In this document: positions 44,691-58,959 of the stretch, in pieces
How positions within the stretch are numbered: the first letter of the stretch is position 1
Layout: every line of letters begins with the position of its first letter
Assembly (NCBI GenBank): GCA_965153455.1
Contig: OZ234498.1
Span: 11,160,001-11,224,000, forward strand
Source: Sphagnum compactum
Lineage: Eukaryota > Bryophyta > Sphagnopsida > Sphagnales
Length of the DNA: 64,000 bases
Direction of reading: 5' to 3'
Position numbers and translations under genes: made by a program
Notes under the pieces: model-generated
Databases searched by the model: none
Seen by the model: the letters and a program-made list of their open reading frames with translations, nothing else
Told to the model about the DNA's origin: nothing

Positions 44691-46980
44691 ATTCTTTAAG
44701 GGCTTGGCCACACATTAGTGGTTATGGAAGAAGGTATTTGCAATGGGGGACACATTATATTGATTCACAAGCTACGTTTTATGCATTCAATTTTGCAATG
44801 CTTTTGCAACACATTTTTCCTCACACCAATTCATAGTTGCAACTAAGGGCAGTTGTGAATTGGTAATCCACGACATTATGTGCACCTTGGACCTTCACCC
44901 CAATTGGGTTGTTCTCCAACTGGATGTGGCAAACACCTTTAGTTCGGTGTCAAAAAAGGTCATATTTCAAGAACTTTATGCAACCAATGGAACATCATAC
45001 AACTCATATCTTTAGTTCGCAAATTATATGCATTTGAATCTCCCATGTTTTATAGTCACCATAATCGTGAAGGCGATGTCATAATGATCTCATTTTCCAT
45101 GGGAACCCGTCAAGGTGATCCTTTAAGAAAGGCACATATCACTTTAGTCCACTTTGGGGTTTTATGGTTTATAATTAGTTGTTTCCTTTCTTGTTTATTT
45201 CCATCCATTGCAAATGACATGCACATCAGAGGTCCCCTTTCAATTGTATCATCTACATATGAACATTTCCAGATTGAATTTTATGCAATAGGTCTTTCTA
45301 TCTAACCCCATAAATGTGTAACATGGTCACCTTTTGGCTTACCGTTTACCTTCAACAACACATCCTAGTTTACCACCCCATCAGAAGGAATCACAGTCTT
45401 GTTAGGGTTCCATTAGGCACCCCATCATTCACATCATCTTTCATCAAAGATGCCCTATTAGAGAATGTTCGACACATGGACCGTATCCTTATAATGGGTG
45501 ATGTTCAGGTAGCCTTTGGAATTTTAACTCATTGCTTTGTGCAACGACCATCATATCTCTTATGATGCACACCTTGTTCCTCCACCTTCATAAAATCCTT
45601 TGCTTATTTTGACACATCCCTCCTTTAAATGTTGCCTTTTGGGTCCATGATCCTTTGATAGCCCATAAAGACCTCTAGCTCATAAACAAGCTTCTCTCCT
45701 AATCACATTCGATGACATCGGTGTCATACTGATAGTCACCATTGCACCAACAACCTATTTAAGGAGTTGGGCCCTTGTAGTTTTGATCATAGTTGCTAGG
45801 TTTATGATTGATCATTGTCCCTTCCTTCTTGAACCTTTGGCACGAGTCGACAACAACACCTTTCCTTTCCAGTAACACCTCAAAGCAACATGTGATCTTT
45901 TAGTGCCCCCAATTTGCGTGTCTTCTTCTGTTTGAATAACTCATTGGACAACAAATGGTTCGATTTCAAGATTCCATCTTGAAACATCTACGCCATCATA
46001 TTTTTTCCAACATGCTGTCGGATAAAATATTTGAAGCCCATCGTGCCCAAATTTTATCATGTTTTGGCCTAGGGGCGAACATCTAATTACGATTCAATTA
46101 ATTTTTCCAAACTTTCAATTGTCTTCCCCCAAAATTTTCCATAACATTTCCAACATGATTCGGACTACCCTATTCCTCAATTGCATGTATCATTTGGTGT
46201 GTGTGCACATGTCCCATTGACCTTATGGGTATTCATTTTTTACGTTGCGCTCATGGCAATGAGCGCATGGGTACTCATGATGTAGTTCGTGACACCTTTT
46301 CCATCATTGTGTGAGATGTTGGCTTCCACGTGGGACGATAACAACTACATGCACTTCCTTCATCCACACTGAATTCCTTTTGTCGACGAATCGACATTGT
46401 GCTCACCAAAGATGACATTCACACTCTAGCCAATGTTGTCATTGCTAACCCAACACAAGCGGATTTATTTTTTCGATCTTGCACAACTTAAGGATTCATT
46501 GCTTCCAATTCAGTTCAAGCCAAAGCAAGGAACTATCACAACTGACACCCCACTGATTAATTCCTCCCATTAGCAATTGAGGTATTTGAATGTCTACATA
46601 AATAAGCTGATGTGTTTTTACATGATTGTGCTAATGCCATTTGGAGCTTAAAAGGGCCAGAAGGCCTTCCTCTTTCTATTTTGGTTACTTTTGTTTGAAA
46701 AAAAATCAATCACATTTCAAAGGATGCAAGCATCTTCCATTTTAAATTAGTCGGTAGCTATAGGCCTAGTTACTTCCTGACTTCTCCTTCCAAACACACC
46801 TCCCACTACCATGGAGAAACATGGCTGACCTACTACAAGTGGTCAATTTTTGAAATGGAGAGATGTTGACATTTAGTTTTGATGTCTTGTAAATTCTCCC
46901 TTTTTTTTTTTTTTATTCCCTTGTACATTTTCCAAATCTACGATGTTTTTATGAATAAAATTTTGCAGGGTTGTAGCAAT
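44690..46980 (+). mobile_element. Decayed non-LTR retrotransposon (LINE-like reverse transcriptase and downstream region)
   Basis: Reading across frame breaks on the + strand gives a reverse-transcriptase-like protein. Pieces are YSHHNREGDVIMISFSMGTR, QGDPLRKA, CLFPSIANDMHIRGPLSIVS, VPLGTPSFTSSFIKDALLEN and GDVQVAFGILTHCFVQRPSY. TRQGDPL is a conserved RT block, and SIANDMHIRGP sits where the catalytic ADD normally is. A downstream domain of this TE lineage is seen as LTLWVFIFYVALMAMSAW and ITFQRMQASSI. A T-rich, AATAAA-containing 3' end follows at 46890-46965. Many stops and shifts show it is inactive. The 5' end is unclear. Confidence 0.82.
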
Positions 46981-49900
46981 TTGATTTTACGCTTCCATGT
47001 GCTTTAATTTTAATTGTTTTCTCCTTGCCCCTTTTTACAAAAATCCCTATTGGCTATCGAAAAATATTATCCCACTTGATGACACCCATTTCTAATTATA
47101 TGCAACTAGTTAGAATGAAAAATCACTAATTCACTTCACTAGACAATGGGAAGGTTACACAAGTTTGCAAATGGTTCATGTCTTCAACCTCTACTTTATT
47201 CTTCCAAGCATCTCTAGATCTAAGTTACCAAGTTCATCCTCTTGTGTCCACACTATCTCTTTGACTCTCATGAATACTTCTTTCGTTTTTTCTTGAAACA
47301 CCCACTTGTTAAAACATCATAGGTTCTTCCAATCACACATACAATTCCATGTGTTGGAAAGGGAAACATGAGAGTGTCCAAGAGCTCCCAACCTTTCATC
47401 TTCCTTTTCTATCCTTTCATTGCCTATCTTTCTTACATAACAACTAAACTAATTGACTCCCCTCCCATCTTCCTCCATTTTTGTCTTTGATGTTTACCTT
47501 CTTATGCGTGACCTCTAAGCCACAACCTTTGAAACTTATGTTTGCTTGCTCATGATGTTCCAACCTTCAATTCTTACAATACTTCCTTCTATGCTTAGCC
47601 TAGACCACCTTATCGTGAATAGCAACTACTTCAACCCTTTGGATACTCATGATGCCCCAACCTCCTTCCCAAGTTCCATCATAGAAGGCCACCTTAATAT
47701 TTTATTGCTCGTGAATAACAACCACAAGAAACACGCCACAAAAATCACTTAACACTAAGCTCTAGTCAAAGCTTTACCCAAAGTCAAAAATTAATTAACT
47801 ACTTTTAGCCTGAGCCCTAGTACAAAAAAACACCAAAGGAACATTTTTCTCTAGGTGCTATTGCTCACACAACCATTGTCTAATGAAAGGGACAAGATAA
47901 AGAGGCCTTTATCCTATCCTAGTCTAAACAACATACCACCTCCAACTCCAACCTTTGTCTTACATAACTAAGTGACATTTATTTCGAACCTTTCCCCTTT
48001 CTTGTTGCCAGTTAGCAAAACTTGGATTAATTCTCGTCCCATCCTTTAGTGCTTATGTTATTTGGGACTAAGAACCCTCATCCGCCCATTATTTGCAAAA
48101 TGGGTTCCTATGTATCACATTGGGTTATGCTAATTATCAACTAGTAGATGATTGTGATTTCACGGGTGTGGGATGTTAAACATACATTTCAATGTTGAAT
48201 GGTAAAAAACATTAAATGACGTCACCTTAGGTTACCATGAATTAATGAGTTTTATCTAACTCTTCATAAAGAGTTGAGAGAGGGAAAGAAAGGGTCGGAT
48301 CTTCACTAATTCCAAAAGAGATCAAAGTTTAAAGGGACAATATTTTCAATTCATTGGAAAAAATTTGTTTATCCATTCCAAAGATCTGGTTAGATGGGGC
48401 AAAATAAAATGTCCATCTCAAGTCAAGCTTGCATATGATATTGAAAGATTGATAGAGGGCACTCCCATTATATCAATGAATTTGATGTTTAAAATTAGGC
48501 AAGTCCAACTAATTTCATAAACATAACATTGATAAAAATACTGTAAATTTTGTCAACTTTGATAAAATGTCAACTTTGAACAAGTGTGTTTCTAATGTGG
48601 ATTAAAACATGTCCACTAAAATATTACAATTTAAAAAAAGTTGAAATGCCTAACAATAATAAAAAAATATTTCATTTTACTTATTAAAATATGATTAATA
48701 TAAATTTATTATATTATTTTAAATTTTCATTACAATCACTTATTAAATTGAAAATATCATATATATTTTAATAGCTTGGTTTTCAAATTTTAATTATAAT
48801 GAAAATTCATATTAATTTATTTGTAATTTTGACTTTCGATATAAACCAAAAACAAGTATCATGCTAGAAAGCAAGAGTGTTACCACTTGTTGGAGTTGTG
48901 AACATTATGAAAATTAAAATATATAAAATATGTGAAGGAATTCATGGATATAAAATGTAGTTTAATGGATTAAAATACATTAAAACGTGTTATTTTCATA
49001 TGAAACCAAATGTTGAAATTTGGAACTTTTACAATTTGCAATCATGATGTTAGGTTAAAAACTTTGATTATGATTGTAGACTCACGTTTGAAAATATAAA
49101 TAATGTATTATTTAATTGGCCATCAAGCCTAAAAATGTAGTTGTTGAATAAAAATATGAAGTTTACAAATTTTCATTTGAATATGGATCATGCACTTTTA
49201 AATAATAACATGCACAAAAGAATTTCAAGGTTTTCAAAACTTTGGTGTGATGCACACAAATAGTAGGTTGAAAGATGTGTGATTTATGGTGAATATGCAA
49301 TTGATTTAACCAAAATATTAAAAAATGTGAAAATGTAAAATGTGAAACCAAGTGCCGAAATTTGAACATATTTCAATTACATAAAAATGGAATTTTTTGA
49401 AATATTAAATAAATAATTTTTAAAAATTTGTATAATAATTTTAAAAAGTTTTGCCCATCTCAATTTGCATTCAATTTGCAAGCATTGGTGTATTGACCAC
49501 AAATTGAATCATTTTTATTTTTCTTTGATTTTTTTGCCACCTTTTCTTTTCATAAAGCTTTCATGGCAAGAAGCCATTCATTCTCCCATGCATTTAATTC
49601 AATTAATGACAAGCATTGAGAAAAAAGTAACACCTACAACATATTTATGCAAGAATATAAAACACACACATTATTTAATAAATTTATGACATTTTCAAGG
49701 TTATTTAAATACATTTCATTAATTATTGTAATACAAGGGCAACTTCAACACATATTTGTAAATTAATTAATGAAATTTGAAGATTTCATGTTAAGAATAA
49801 AATATTCTTAAATATTTCAAAAGTTTTTTTTTTCCACAAAATTTTGTGCTTTGAAAAAAAGTACTTTTAAAAGCTAATTATTTTTTAAATTAATATAATT

Positions 49901-50112
49901 AGTGTCAAAGATGTTAAGATGTTATAACAATAAATAGAATGTAAATATATGGAAATGACATCCAAATGTACAATAAATTGTGCAATAAACAATATGGATT
50001 GTTTTATTCTAATAAGTCATATTTGCATTAAGGACGAGGATCACCAAATGAATTTTTAAAACCATACAAATTGTTTGATTTCATCAAGTTGTGTTTATTT
50101 TATATTAGCACC
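46981..50112. other. AT-rich intergenic stretch, no gene seen
   Basis: The first kilobase is C/T-rich on the + strand and may contain further unrecognisable element sequence. From about 48,500 on it is extremely AT-rich with only accidental ORFs. Confidence 0.45.
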
Positions 50113-50413
50113 TTCATCCTATGTCTTTTTCTACAATGTCAATAACAATTCAACAAACTTTCATAAGTTGCAAGGATATTTTATATTCATATTATGAAAA
50201 ATCATAAATTCATATATATTATGGTTTTGTTAGGATTTATCATCAATCAATTGTAGCAAGAACAAATGTCGGTCATCCGCCCATGTATAACTAATGATGT
50301 TCCAAATTGATATTTTAATTAATGAATCTCCAAAAAATTAATGAGAAAATCACAAACTTGATCCATCATGAATACATAGAATAATCTTTTCTATTTAATA
50401 GAATATTCATGCA

Positions 50414-50456
<43 letters not shown>

Positions 50457-50763
50457 ACAATTTCATCCTCTATTTTTTTTTACAATGTCCATAACAATTC
50501 AATGGGTTTCCATAAGTTGTGAGAATATTTTAGATTCATATAAAAGAAAATCACCAATTCTTATATTTTATAAGTTTGTTAAGATTTATCATCAATCAAT
50601 TGCAACAAGGACAACATTGATCTTTTACCCATATAATTAATGATGTTTTCAAATTGAGTTTTTAATTAATGAATTTTCAATAAAACAATGAAAAGATCAC
50701 AAACTTGATCCATCATAAATACATAAAAGGATCATTTTTATTTGATTGAAGATTCATGAAAAC
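50113..50763. repeat. ~349-bp tandem duplication flanking an (AT)18 tract
   Basis: Copy one (50113-50416) and copy two (50462-50763) start with TTCATCCT...ACAATGTC(A/C)ATAACAAT. They share TTTATCATCAATCAATTG, then AATTAATGAAT, then AATCACAAACTTGATCCATC or a close variant, and end near ATTCATG(C/A)AAAC. Identity is roughly 80% by eye. A perfect (AT)18 microsatellite (50417-50452) sits at the junction. Confidence 0.88.
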
Positions 50764-53700
50764 GTATTTTTAATACATTTATTATATGAAAACTTGGATT
50801 GTCAAACATATAATTATTCCAATAGATTGTTAGTAACCATCGATTTTGTCAAAAGACATGCATGAAGTTATTTTAACTCATTTATTCATATTATGTATAC
50901 AATCTTGTATCAATGATCAAATGACATTCAACATGTATATTGTTTTGTAAACACTCATAACTCGTTATTCAAGTTTTTCTATTGATTTTATATGACAAAC
51001 AAATGTCAAATGTGGATTTCAAAAATAATGTTATTTTGTAAGTATATTTTTTGAACCATTATTTGATCAAAATTTTTTGTACTATTGAATTTTCAAATTG
51101 TTTCATCGTTTGCTTCATTTTGTTCAAATAATTTAAGTGTAGGTTTTTAAGTGTTAAGGTTTTTTCTTTTCTCTTTTAAAAGATAAATACCCATATCACT
51201 AAAGATATGTTTAAATAAAGGTATAATTAAACTAACATCGCATGGCTTATGTATAAAAATAACGATGTGATGGATAAACATAATCAAAACACATATCAAA
51301 ATATTTTTTTAATCAAAAATGAGTTGAGAAAAACATTAAAGAAAATCTCACACCCTTCCTTTTTTTATTAAAATTTTAAATTATTTTGTTTAATAGAATA
51401 CATACATAATGATGTGAACTATCACTTGTCGTGTAGCACTTTAATTGACTACAAATCACAACAAGGGACAAGAAAATATGTGCATGCCCAAACATAGAAA
51501 ATTCATGACAAATAATGTTTCATCATAAATCACATTTTACATGATAATGTATTTTTATAATATTTTAAATTTTATGGTCAACTTTTATTCTTGTTTTGTT
51601 TACGAAACATATTTTCATTGGATCATTACTAATTTTATTACATGCTTTCGCACTTGCTCCCTCTTGCCCATTAGGTATATAACTCCCACATAATGGAAAG
51701 AAATTAGACAATTTCGTATAATTCTTGATCTATGAAACAAAAAAAAAGAGTTGGGAGAAATAAAAAGGGGATTGAATATCATGAATAATATCAAAAGACT
51801 CCATCATGTTTGTTTTTGCATGTGAAATACAAATGCATTTATCCATTCTCACCTTTTGCATTGTCATTATTGATCCTTTTTAACAATTTCTTGAACAATG
51901 TCAAGATATCCACATGAGGATTAACAATGAAATTTCATATATTTCATTGACATGAACTATTGAAATAATCTTGATGTAAATGAATTTTGGTTAAAGAATA
52001 ATAATGATATGATGCAATGTGTAACACGTAGTAAATCCTCTTTATTTGCACCAAGATAGGGAAAAAAATAAAATTTTCAAATATTTTAAGTGCAACAGAC
52101 TAATTCATTCGTATATGAAAATGAAACATGAAAGGATGTAAAAATTACAAAAGACATTGTTCCATTTCATTCAACAAAAATGTAAAGTGGATGACATTTA
52201 CAATTGTCATAGTGCCGATCACTATTGGACCCTATACCTAGTTCACCTAAACCAGTTCTATTTATCATTATCACTAAAATTAAGTTTATGGTGTGCAATA
52301 TTGTTGCCTAATAAAGAACAACCGATAATTATATAGTATTGAAACTATGTTCAAATCAAAAATGGTGACAAATAATTTTGGAAAATAAAAGTTTCATGCA
52401 TCCAATGAAAACGTTCAACATGCATTCACGAGGGGTCAAATTCTTTTCTTTTGGGGGTGGGCGAGGAGGGGAAAGGTTTCTTTGTTTTTTCCCTTGTTCC
52501 CAATGTGTTTCCGTGGGGTTCCTAAAGGTTCCCCAAGACATTCCCAATATCACCTTAGGCGCACTTTACACTAGGAGTCAAGGCCGAAAAAACTTGGGGC
52601 CAACTTTGAGCATTTTAGGCTTGTTGTTTGGCCCAAAGTTACTAATAAATGCTAGAACATTGACATCAAGATATCAATAAAAAAAGTGGGCCTTAGATTT
52701 ATTCCATATGGTTTGCCCAAAGTTCAAATCTCACGTATATAAATTGAAAATTGTGAGCTATAGAGGAACACATTTGTTTATGTTGTGTGATTGATGTCAA
52801 AAGAGGTGCTTCCATTGGGAAGTGCCCAATGTTCCCAAAAAGAAAAGAAAAGGATGATGGCTCAATCAATATTGGCTCCATCAAAATAAAATGAGCTTAC
52901 CCTTGAACTTAGTAATGTGAATCACACTATGTCCCACAATATTGTATTGCATCCCTATACCGGCTTATATGGCAAATAATTTGACTACTTGAACTCTCTT
53001 CACCACCTAGTTCGAATATTGACCTCAATTTTTTTATAATTAAATACCATATTGATCTTACCTTTTATATTATCATCTATATGATGTTATACATCAACCT
53101 ATAAATAATAGATTCGACAAAAAATTGTGTATTCTAGTGATGAGAAATTTTGAAGAATTGGTATATAGGAGATTTTGCATAATCCTTTGTATGAGTAGCT
53201 TGCATAATTCCATAAACAACTACCTCATTGTACAAGTTCAACTATTTCACTTCTTTTCTACACCCATCAACATAGATATACAAAGGCAAATTAACATGTG
53301 CCTTTTCATGTCCATGATATTTATATTAATTCAAATTAAATTTAATATTGACATAAATATTGATGAACTATAAATACATTAAAAAGGGGAAAAAAAATTT
53401 AGTTGATCATCATTGGTAGTGCACAACAATGTGGAGCCCAAATTGTATATTCATATGAAAAGAAAGACTAAATGGATTCCATAACCAAAGAGGATTAATA
53501 AAGTGGGAATTGGGAATAGAAAATTGGTCACAATTTTAAAGAAGTGTTATATAAAAACGACCTTTGTTGGTTGACTTGGGGACTTTGCATTTTGTGAGCA
53601 ATGATTTTTACGATACGTTCAAGAAAAAAATTACGAAATATTTCTTAGATTCCACCAAAAGCCAAGCAATTTTTCTTAAACTAAAACTGAAATCAACCAA

Positions 53701-56700
53701 TAGAAAACACATTCCAAAATTAAAATATTCAAATTCTAAATGTTTGGCCTTTTGTAATTTAATAAGATAGTTATTTGCAAGCCTTGGGGCACATGGTGGG
53801 CAACACAAAATGTATATATAATTTTTATCACAGTTTCTTTATTTGGCTTACATAAGTGATAAGATAAGGTGTTTGAATCTTGGCCTGCATGTTGAGCCCC
53901 AAAAAAGGACATAAATGACATTCCCATTTTTTTTAATGCCAAAGTCAAGAATTTGATCATGTAAGTTATTGACCAATGTTGTGCATGTATATTTTTTTCA
54001 CATATCCTTGGGTAAAGATATATATATATATATATACCCATTAAGTAAGAATATAGTAGTATTCATTAATGTTCATTAGGTTAGGGTCTAGGTATTATTA
54101 TTATCATTTTTGATAGAAGGGGAAAAAATGGGTATGGACTTTTTTAAAATTTTTCAAATTAAAATTGACAAAATTTCACATTATGGAATATTTAAAAAAT
54201 TCAAGTCAAATCCCAATGTCAAAATGCAAAAATCCAAGTGTTTAATTCATCCTTGATTAGAATAAACATGTTTGCAAGTGAGCATTTGGTGTGTTAAAAG
54301 ACAATGTCGTCATGGTTGACATTTTGGTTGATGATGGATTTTCAAAGTAATTTGTAGTCATCTTTTTGAGCACTCCCATAAGGTTTTGAATAATTTCATT
54401 TCATTAAGTAATGTGAAAGTTATGACCCTTCAAAATAGAGTGATCTTCCACTTGAAATATATATCTTTATCACACACCTACATTCTTAGCATGTGCAATT
54501 TTATCACATGTTAATAATTCCCAAATTTATATCATATGTTTTGCACAAAATTTTCCCCTTTTCACATATGTAACATTTATATAAAGGTAAACCAAAGGGA
54601 AGATAATACATTTTCACATAAAAACCCTATATTTTGAGGAGCTTCCAAATTTTTTTTGGCGATGAGCTAATAAAATTGATAAAATGATTTTTTTTCAAAA
54701 AAAAGAGACTCTTGAGAGACACCCATTTAATTAATAGAACTAACAAAAATTAGGGTTTAATTCATATTTATCCCAATTTATTTAACTTGGATGCCAAAAC
54801 ATATTTGGGTTTGAGTATGGGTATTTTTTTGCATATTTTCATGGTTATGAATATGGTATAAAATTTCAAATTTACATACCTTTGACTATGTGCTTCATTG
54901 TGATAAATTCTATATCCTATCCATACTCATGAGTATGTTCGAATAAAAAAACACAAACATTAGCCCATTCACTCATACACACAAGTGTCCCTTGAACCCA
55001 AAGCCAAGAACTTAGTTAGGTGGTAACCTTCTTTGCTTATTCATAAATCACACGAGTTGACACCTCACTCCTTTGCCCATGGCTTTACAATGGCTTGACG
55101 AAGGAATGCCCTTTAAAATTCTAATCAAATCTTTTGGTGGACACACATAATATTGCAGACGTCATTCACACATTAGGTCAAGTTCCAACTCAAATTTTAC
55201 ACCCAAATCTCCGATCAATGTGTTGTCTTTGCTAAGGGCAAAGCCAACAAAGGTGGTTGGATATGTTTGTTGAACCTCTCAACTAAGCCACCCTAACATG
55301 ACGACGTTTCATTGGTATCTAGCACGTGCTTGGAAAGGGCAAAAAAAGAAAAAAAAGAAGAAAAACAAAACAAAACATTGATATAAACCTAAAAAGATGC
55401 ACTAAATGAAAAGAGAAAAAAAAACATATTCTACTTACTAATGTACTATTACCAATGTAGTTGAAATGTGGTCAAATACACTCTCATCTTGAACCTAGCC
55501 TTTGAAGGCCAAGGACTTTGTGAGTCACAATGTCCAGTCTTCCATGTAAAACATCAGAGTTGATGTCACTTGGCTTGTCTAGTTAGGGTTTACTTACTTG
55601 GCAGAATCCGTCATTTGGGACCATGACAAATTCTAGAATCGTCATTTTACTTTAGTTTACAACGTTACAAATGCTACGTTCCAAACCTTCTTATGGTCTT
55701 GTATGCTAGGGGATACACCCTAAAGCACATAATCTGCCTCCGACAAGCCTAACCCTAATGCACACCCTAGGGCACGTTTTCTAGTACTTTTATGAAAAGC
55801 AAATTTCAAGTTTCTGCCGTTTGATTTTTGCCCAACATAGTGAGCTCGCGAGAGCTCCTTCGTGGTATCCTTCGTGGTGGTCTTGTGTTTTTGGTCATCT
55901 TTTACATTAGACCCACCCATGGAGCCATGGAATGAGTCAAATAAAAAACTTATGGTAATATTATTATTGGCCAAAGTGATTGGGCCACCCACCAGATGCT
56001 AGCTACCGTACTAACATGTCCAAACCCTCACAATGTTAAATTATTTTTGGGATTGTGAGAATTTTTTTTAAGAAAAAAAAAAAATTCCGAACCTCTTGCG
56101 GGAAGACCTTATGTGAGAAAATAATAAAAAATTATGTTGTCGCCATGCAAGACAATTTCAAATGGAGCGATTTTTTTTTTAATGGATTATATTTCTGAGT
56201 TTCCATTCATCATTATTTATGCAAGAAAAGTAAGTTGTGGGATCAGAAGTTAATTAATTAGTGAAGGGGTGGGGTGTGTGAGATCCAAATATATATATAT
56301 ATCGTCTCCCATTGCCATTGGGAAAGTTATATGTTATGTGAGGAAATTTAATTAATTGTATTTTTCAAAAAAAGTGTGAGGTTTAACATTTACAATATTT
56401 GGGATGGGAAAAAAAAAAAATTCATTATTGTAAAATGCACTTTTGAGAAAAATAATGATTTAAGTGCATTTTAAGGGCCCATTATCAAGTGGAATCTGTC
56501 CTCTGCAAAATAAATAAGCAAAGCGTTTCAAAAAACAAAAACACTTGCGCCAATCGAGCGTTTCAAAAAATATGAAACGCAAGGCTACAAAATGAGCATT
56601 TTTACTTTTCCAAAACAACTCTTGTGAAAAGTGAGAGCAAAAGATGCCCTTCTAACAGGCATTTCACTTTCTGTAAAGCATCGGCACTTTTTTTTTCCTT

Positions 56701-57290
56701 TGTATTTTCAAGTCGGCTTTTCAACCTAAATTATTAGTCCTGTTTAATTTTCTCTTGATTTATCTCAGACTTAGGCCCACTTTAGACTAGGGTCCAGGGT
56801 CCAATCTCCTAGGAACCAATTTGGACTGATTTGAAGCAAATGGAATCCTTGAGTTAGTTCCAGAACATCAGCCTTCTCAAGGTCCTCTAAGGCTCCTTGA
56901 CAATCCTCCAACATCTTTTTGACATCGACTATACCTTGATCCCTAACCTCATCCTTGGTTCTCCAAATCAGGAGCTCTCCTTTTTAGCACTGTGTTTTTT
57001 GGTCTGAACCAATTGATTTTCCCTCCGAAACAAACAGGTGCCATATAGGTTTAGCCTCAATTTGCCACTTTTTGGTCTTGAACCCTTGTTTAAAGGCCTT
57101 GAGACCAATTTTTAAAGCTCTCAACCAATAAGATTGCTTGAATTCATTGGTCGCTGGACCTTGGACCCTCATCTAAAGTTGCCCTTTGAGACTTACCTCC
57201 ATTTTACTTTGAAAATTTGATAATATTGGGCTTTTGAATTTGAAAAGATGTAATTTTATGATTTTTTATTTTTTCTAAAACAAGCAAAAA
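50764..57290. other. AT-rich intergenic stretch, no gene seen
   Basis: There are no conserved ORFs. (AT)n runs occur near 54019-54037 and 56290-56301. The minus-strand ORF at 53736-54041 and the one at 55720-55992 have no recognisable motif. Confidence 0.45.
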
Positions 57291-57300
57291 AATATCGTTG

Positions 57301-57405
57301 TTTTACACAAAAGGAAGGTCCCACTATGAAGGTCTTCTGAATTTTCGATCGACCTTGTGAATTTCAAATCCAAAAGACCCTCATAGCGGGACCTTCTCCT
57401 ATACA
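57301..57405. repeat. Imperfect inverted repeat/hairpin (GAAGGTCCC arms)
   Basis: The arm GAAGGTCCCACTATGAAGGT (57314-57336) pairs with 57374-57396 (AAGACCCTCATAGCGGGACC...) with about three mismatches over 23 bp around a 37-nt loop. Weaker pairing extends outwards through a TTTTACACAA/TATACAAAA pair. It could be a foldback element or a small-RNA precursor; neither is shown. Confidence 0.75.
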
Positions 57406-57556
57406 AAATACCTCACTCCTTTATTCATTTTAACCTATGATGATGCTCAGCAAGTATATAGATAGCCCTACTCCAAGTATCATCGGAACAAAAATGAGAA
57501 AAATAAGAGAAAAACTCAGATGATGTGGGAAAAAGCTTCACTTCAAGAGTGTTAGA

Positions 57557-57930
57557 AGAGCATCTCCAGCGGTGCTCAGTATGTATGTGAACCTGCGAAA
57601 ATATATATTTTTTTCAGCTCCAAGTTTAGGTATGTACTAACTTTGCAACCCCACCAATAAAACTACTGAAACTACTGGGACAGCAAATAGGTGGGGGACT
57701 ACTACGAAGAGAAAAAAACCACATGGACCAATCATTATGATGGGCCAATCAGAAACACTGAGCACCAGTCAGATCACATTTATTACACTCTTTTCTGCAG
57801 GTGCACATTGCTGCTGCACCTCGTACCAGCCACAGTAGTAACCTGCATAATTATGCTGAGCCAAAACCATTTTCCTGAGTCAAATACTACCTATGCAAGA
57901 TCACATACTGAGCACCGCTGGAGATGCTCT
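57557..57930. mobile_element. 374-bp MITE with 28-bp perfect terminal inverted repeats
   Basis: The left end AGAGCATCTCCAGCGGTGCT...CAGTATGT (57557-57584) is the exact reverse complement of the right end 57903-57930 (...AGCACCGCTGGAGATGCTCT). GAGCATCTCCA-type ends are common in plant class II non-autonomous elements. The interior has no transposase. TTA stands just outside the left end and TAA just outside the right end, so a target duplication is not cleanly resolved. Confidence 0.88.
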
Positions 57931-58029
57931 AAAAGCAGTGTTTGTTTGTGTGGGAATTCACATTTCTCATATGCACCATATATTAGGTATTTTATAAATA
58001 TTTCTCAAGCTTCGGATATGTAATTTTTT

Positions 58030-58061
58030 TAAAATAATAAATAAATAAATAAATAAATAAT
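58030..58061. repeat. (AAAT)n microsatellite
   Basis: An AATAAATAAATAAATAAATA-type tract lies just after the MITE. A separate (GGTT)n tract lies at 58455-58478. Confidence 0.9.
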
Positions 58062-58959
58062 TGTTAAATAGGTGTGCATAATCCATACATACGTACATAG
58101 GGAAAGAGTCTCTCATCTTGAATCTTGGCATAAATAAATAAATAATATTTCACTAGGGACCCTACACCATTACAGCATCATTGGGTGTGGATGATGATGC
58201 TCCACCCTTGTTGTGTTTAGTCAAACAAACATAAATCAATTCATTTTTGGGTGAAAAAAATTCATAGGTTGATGATTGATATAAGAATAAAAATTATAAT
58301 ATTAATTTAATTTTTGGTTAATTCAGAAGTTCATTAGGTTAATTAAACTAATCATTAATCATAAAAAAGATCAGTTAATTTTCTCAAAATGCTCCAAAAG
58401 TGAATAAAATTTTCATCAATCTTCTTTAAGCATGTTTATGCACATACAAACAGGGTTGGTTGGTTGGTTGGTTGGTTTTTTTTCTTTTTTTTCTTTTTCT
58501 TTTCCCCTTCAATTTTTTGATATAAAAATCTACCAAAATCCCCCCAAAAATAGGAAATTTAATAAAATTTACATAGGAAAAAAATCTCTAAATTTTCCCA
58601 ATTTATTTATTTTTGGCTTTTTGAATGATAAATTTTGTTGGGACGGAAAAAAAAAAACTATGTACACAAACCATTTCATTTTCCAGTCTAGTTTACATCA
58701 CATGAATGAAAATTTTATTTTAAAAAAAAACTTAAATAATGGAATGGAGAATGAAAAGAATTTGGCACTATAATTAATTAAATAGGCAAGGTACTCTAGT
58801 CTAAATTTGACTACCGAATTTCGCCAATTTAAGTACCTGTTGGAGAAATAAAAAACAAATCCCCAAAAACAATGAAAGTTTTGGCAAAAAAGAAACCCTG
58901 GTGGTAGGGACACGCGGCGGAGTTCATAATTTTCCACAAAATAATGCATGCCTCCCCCC

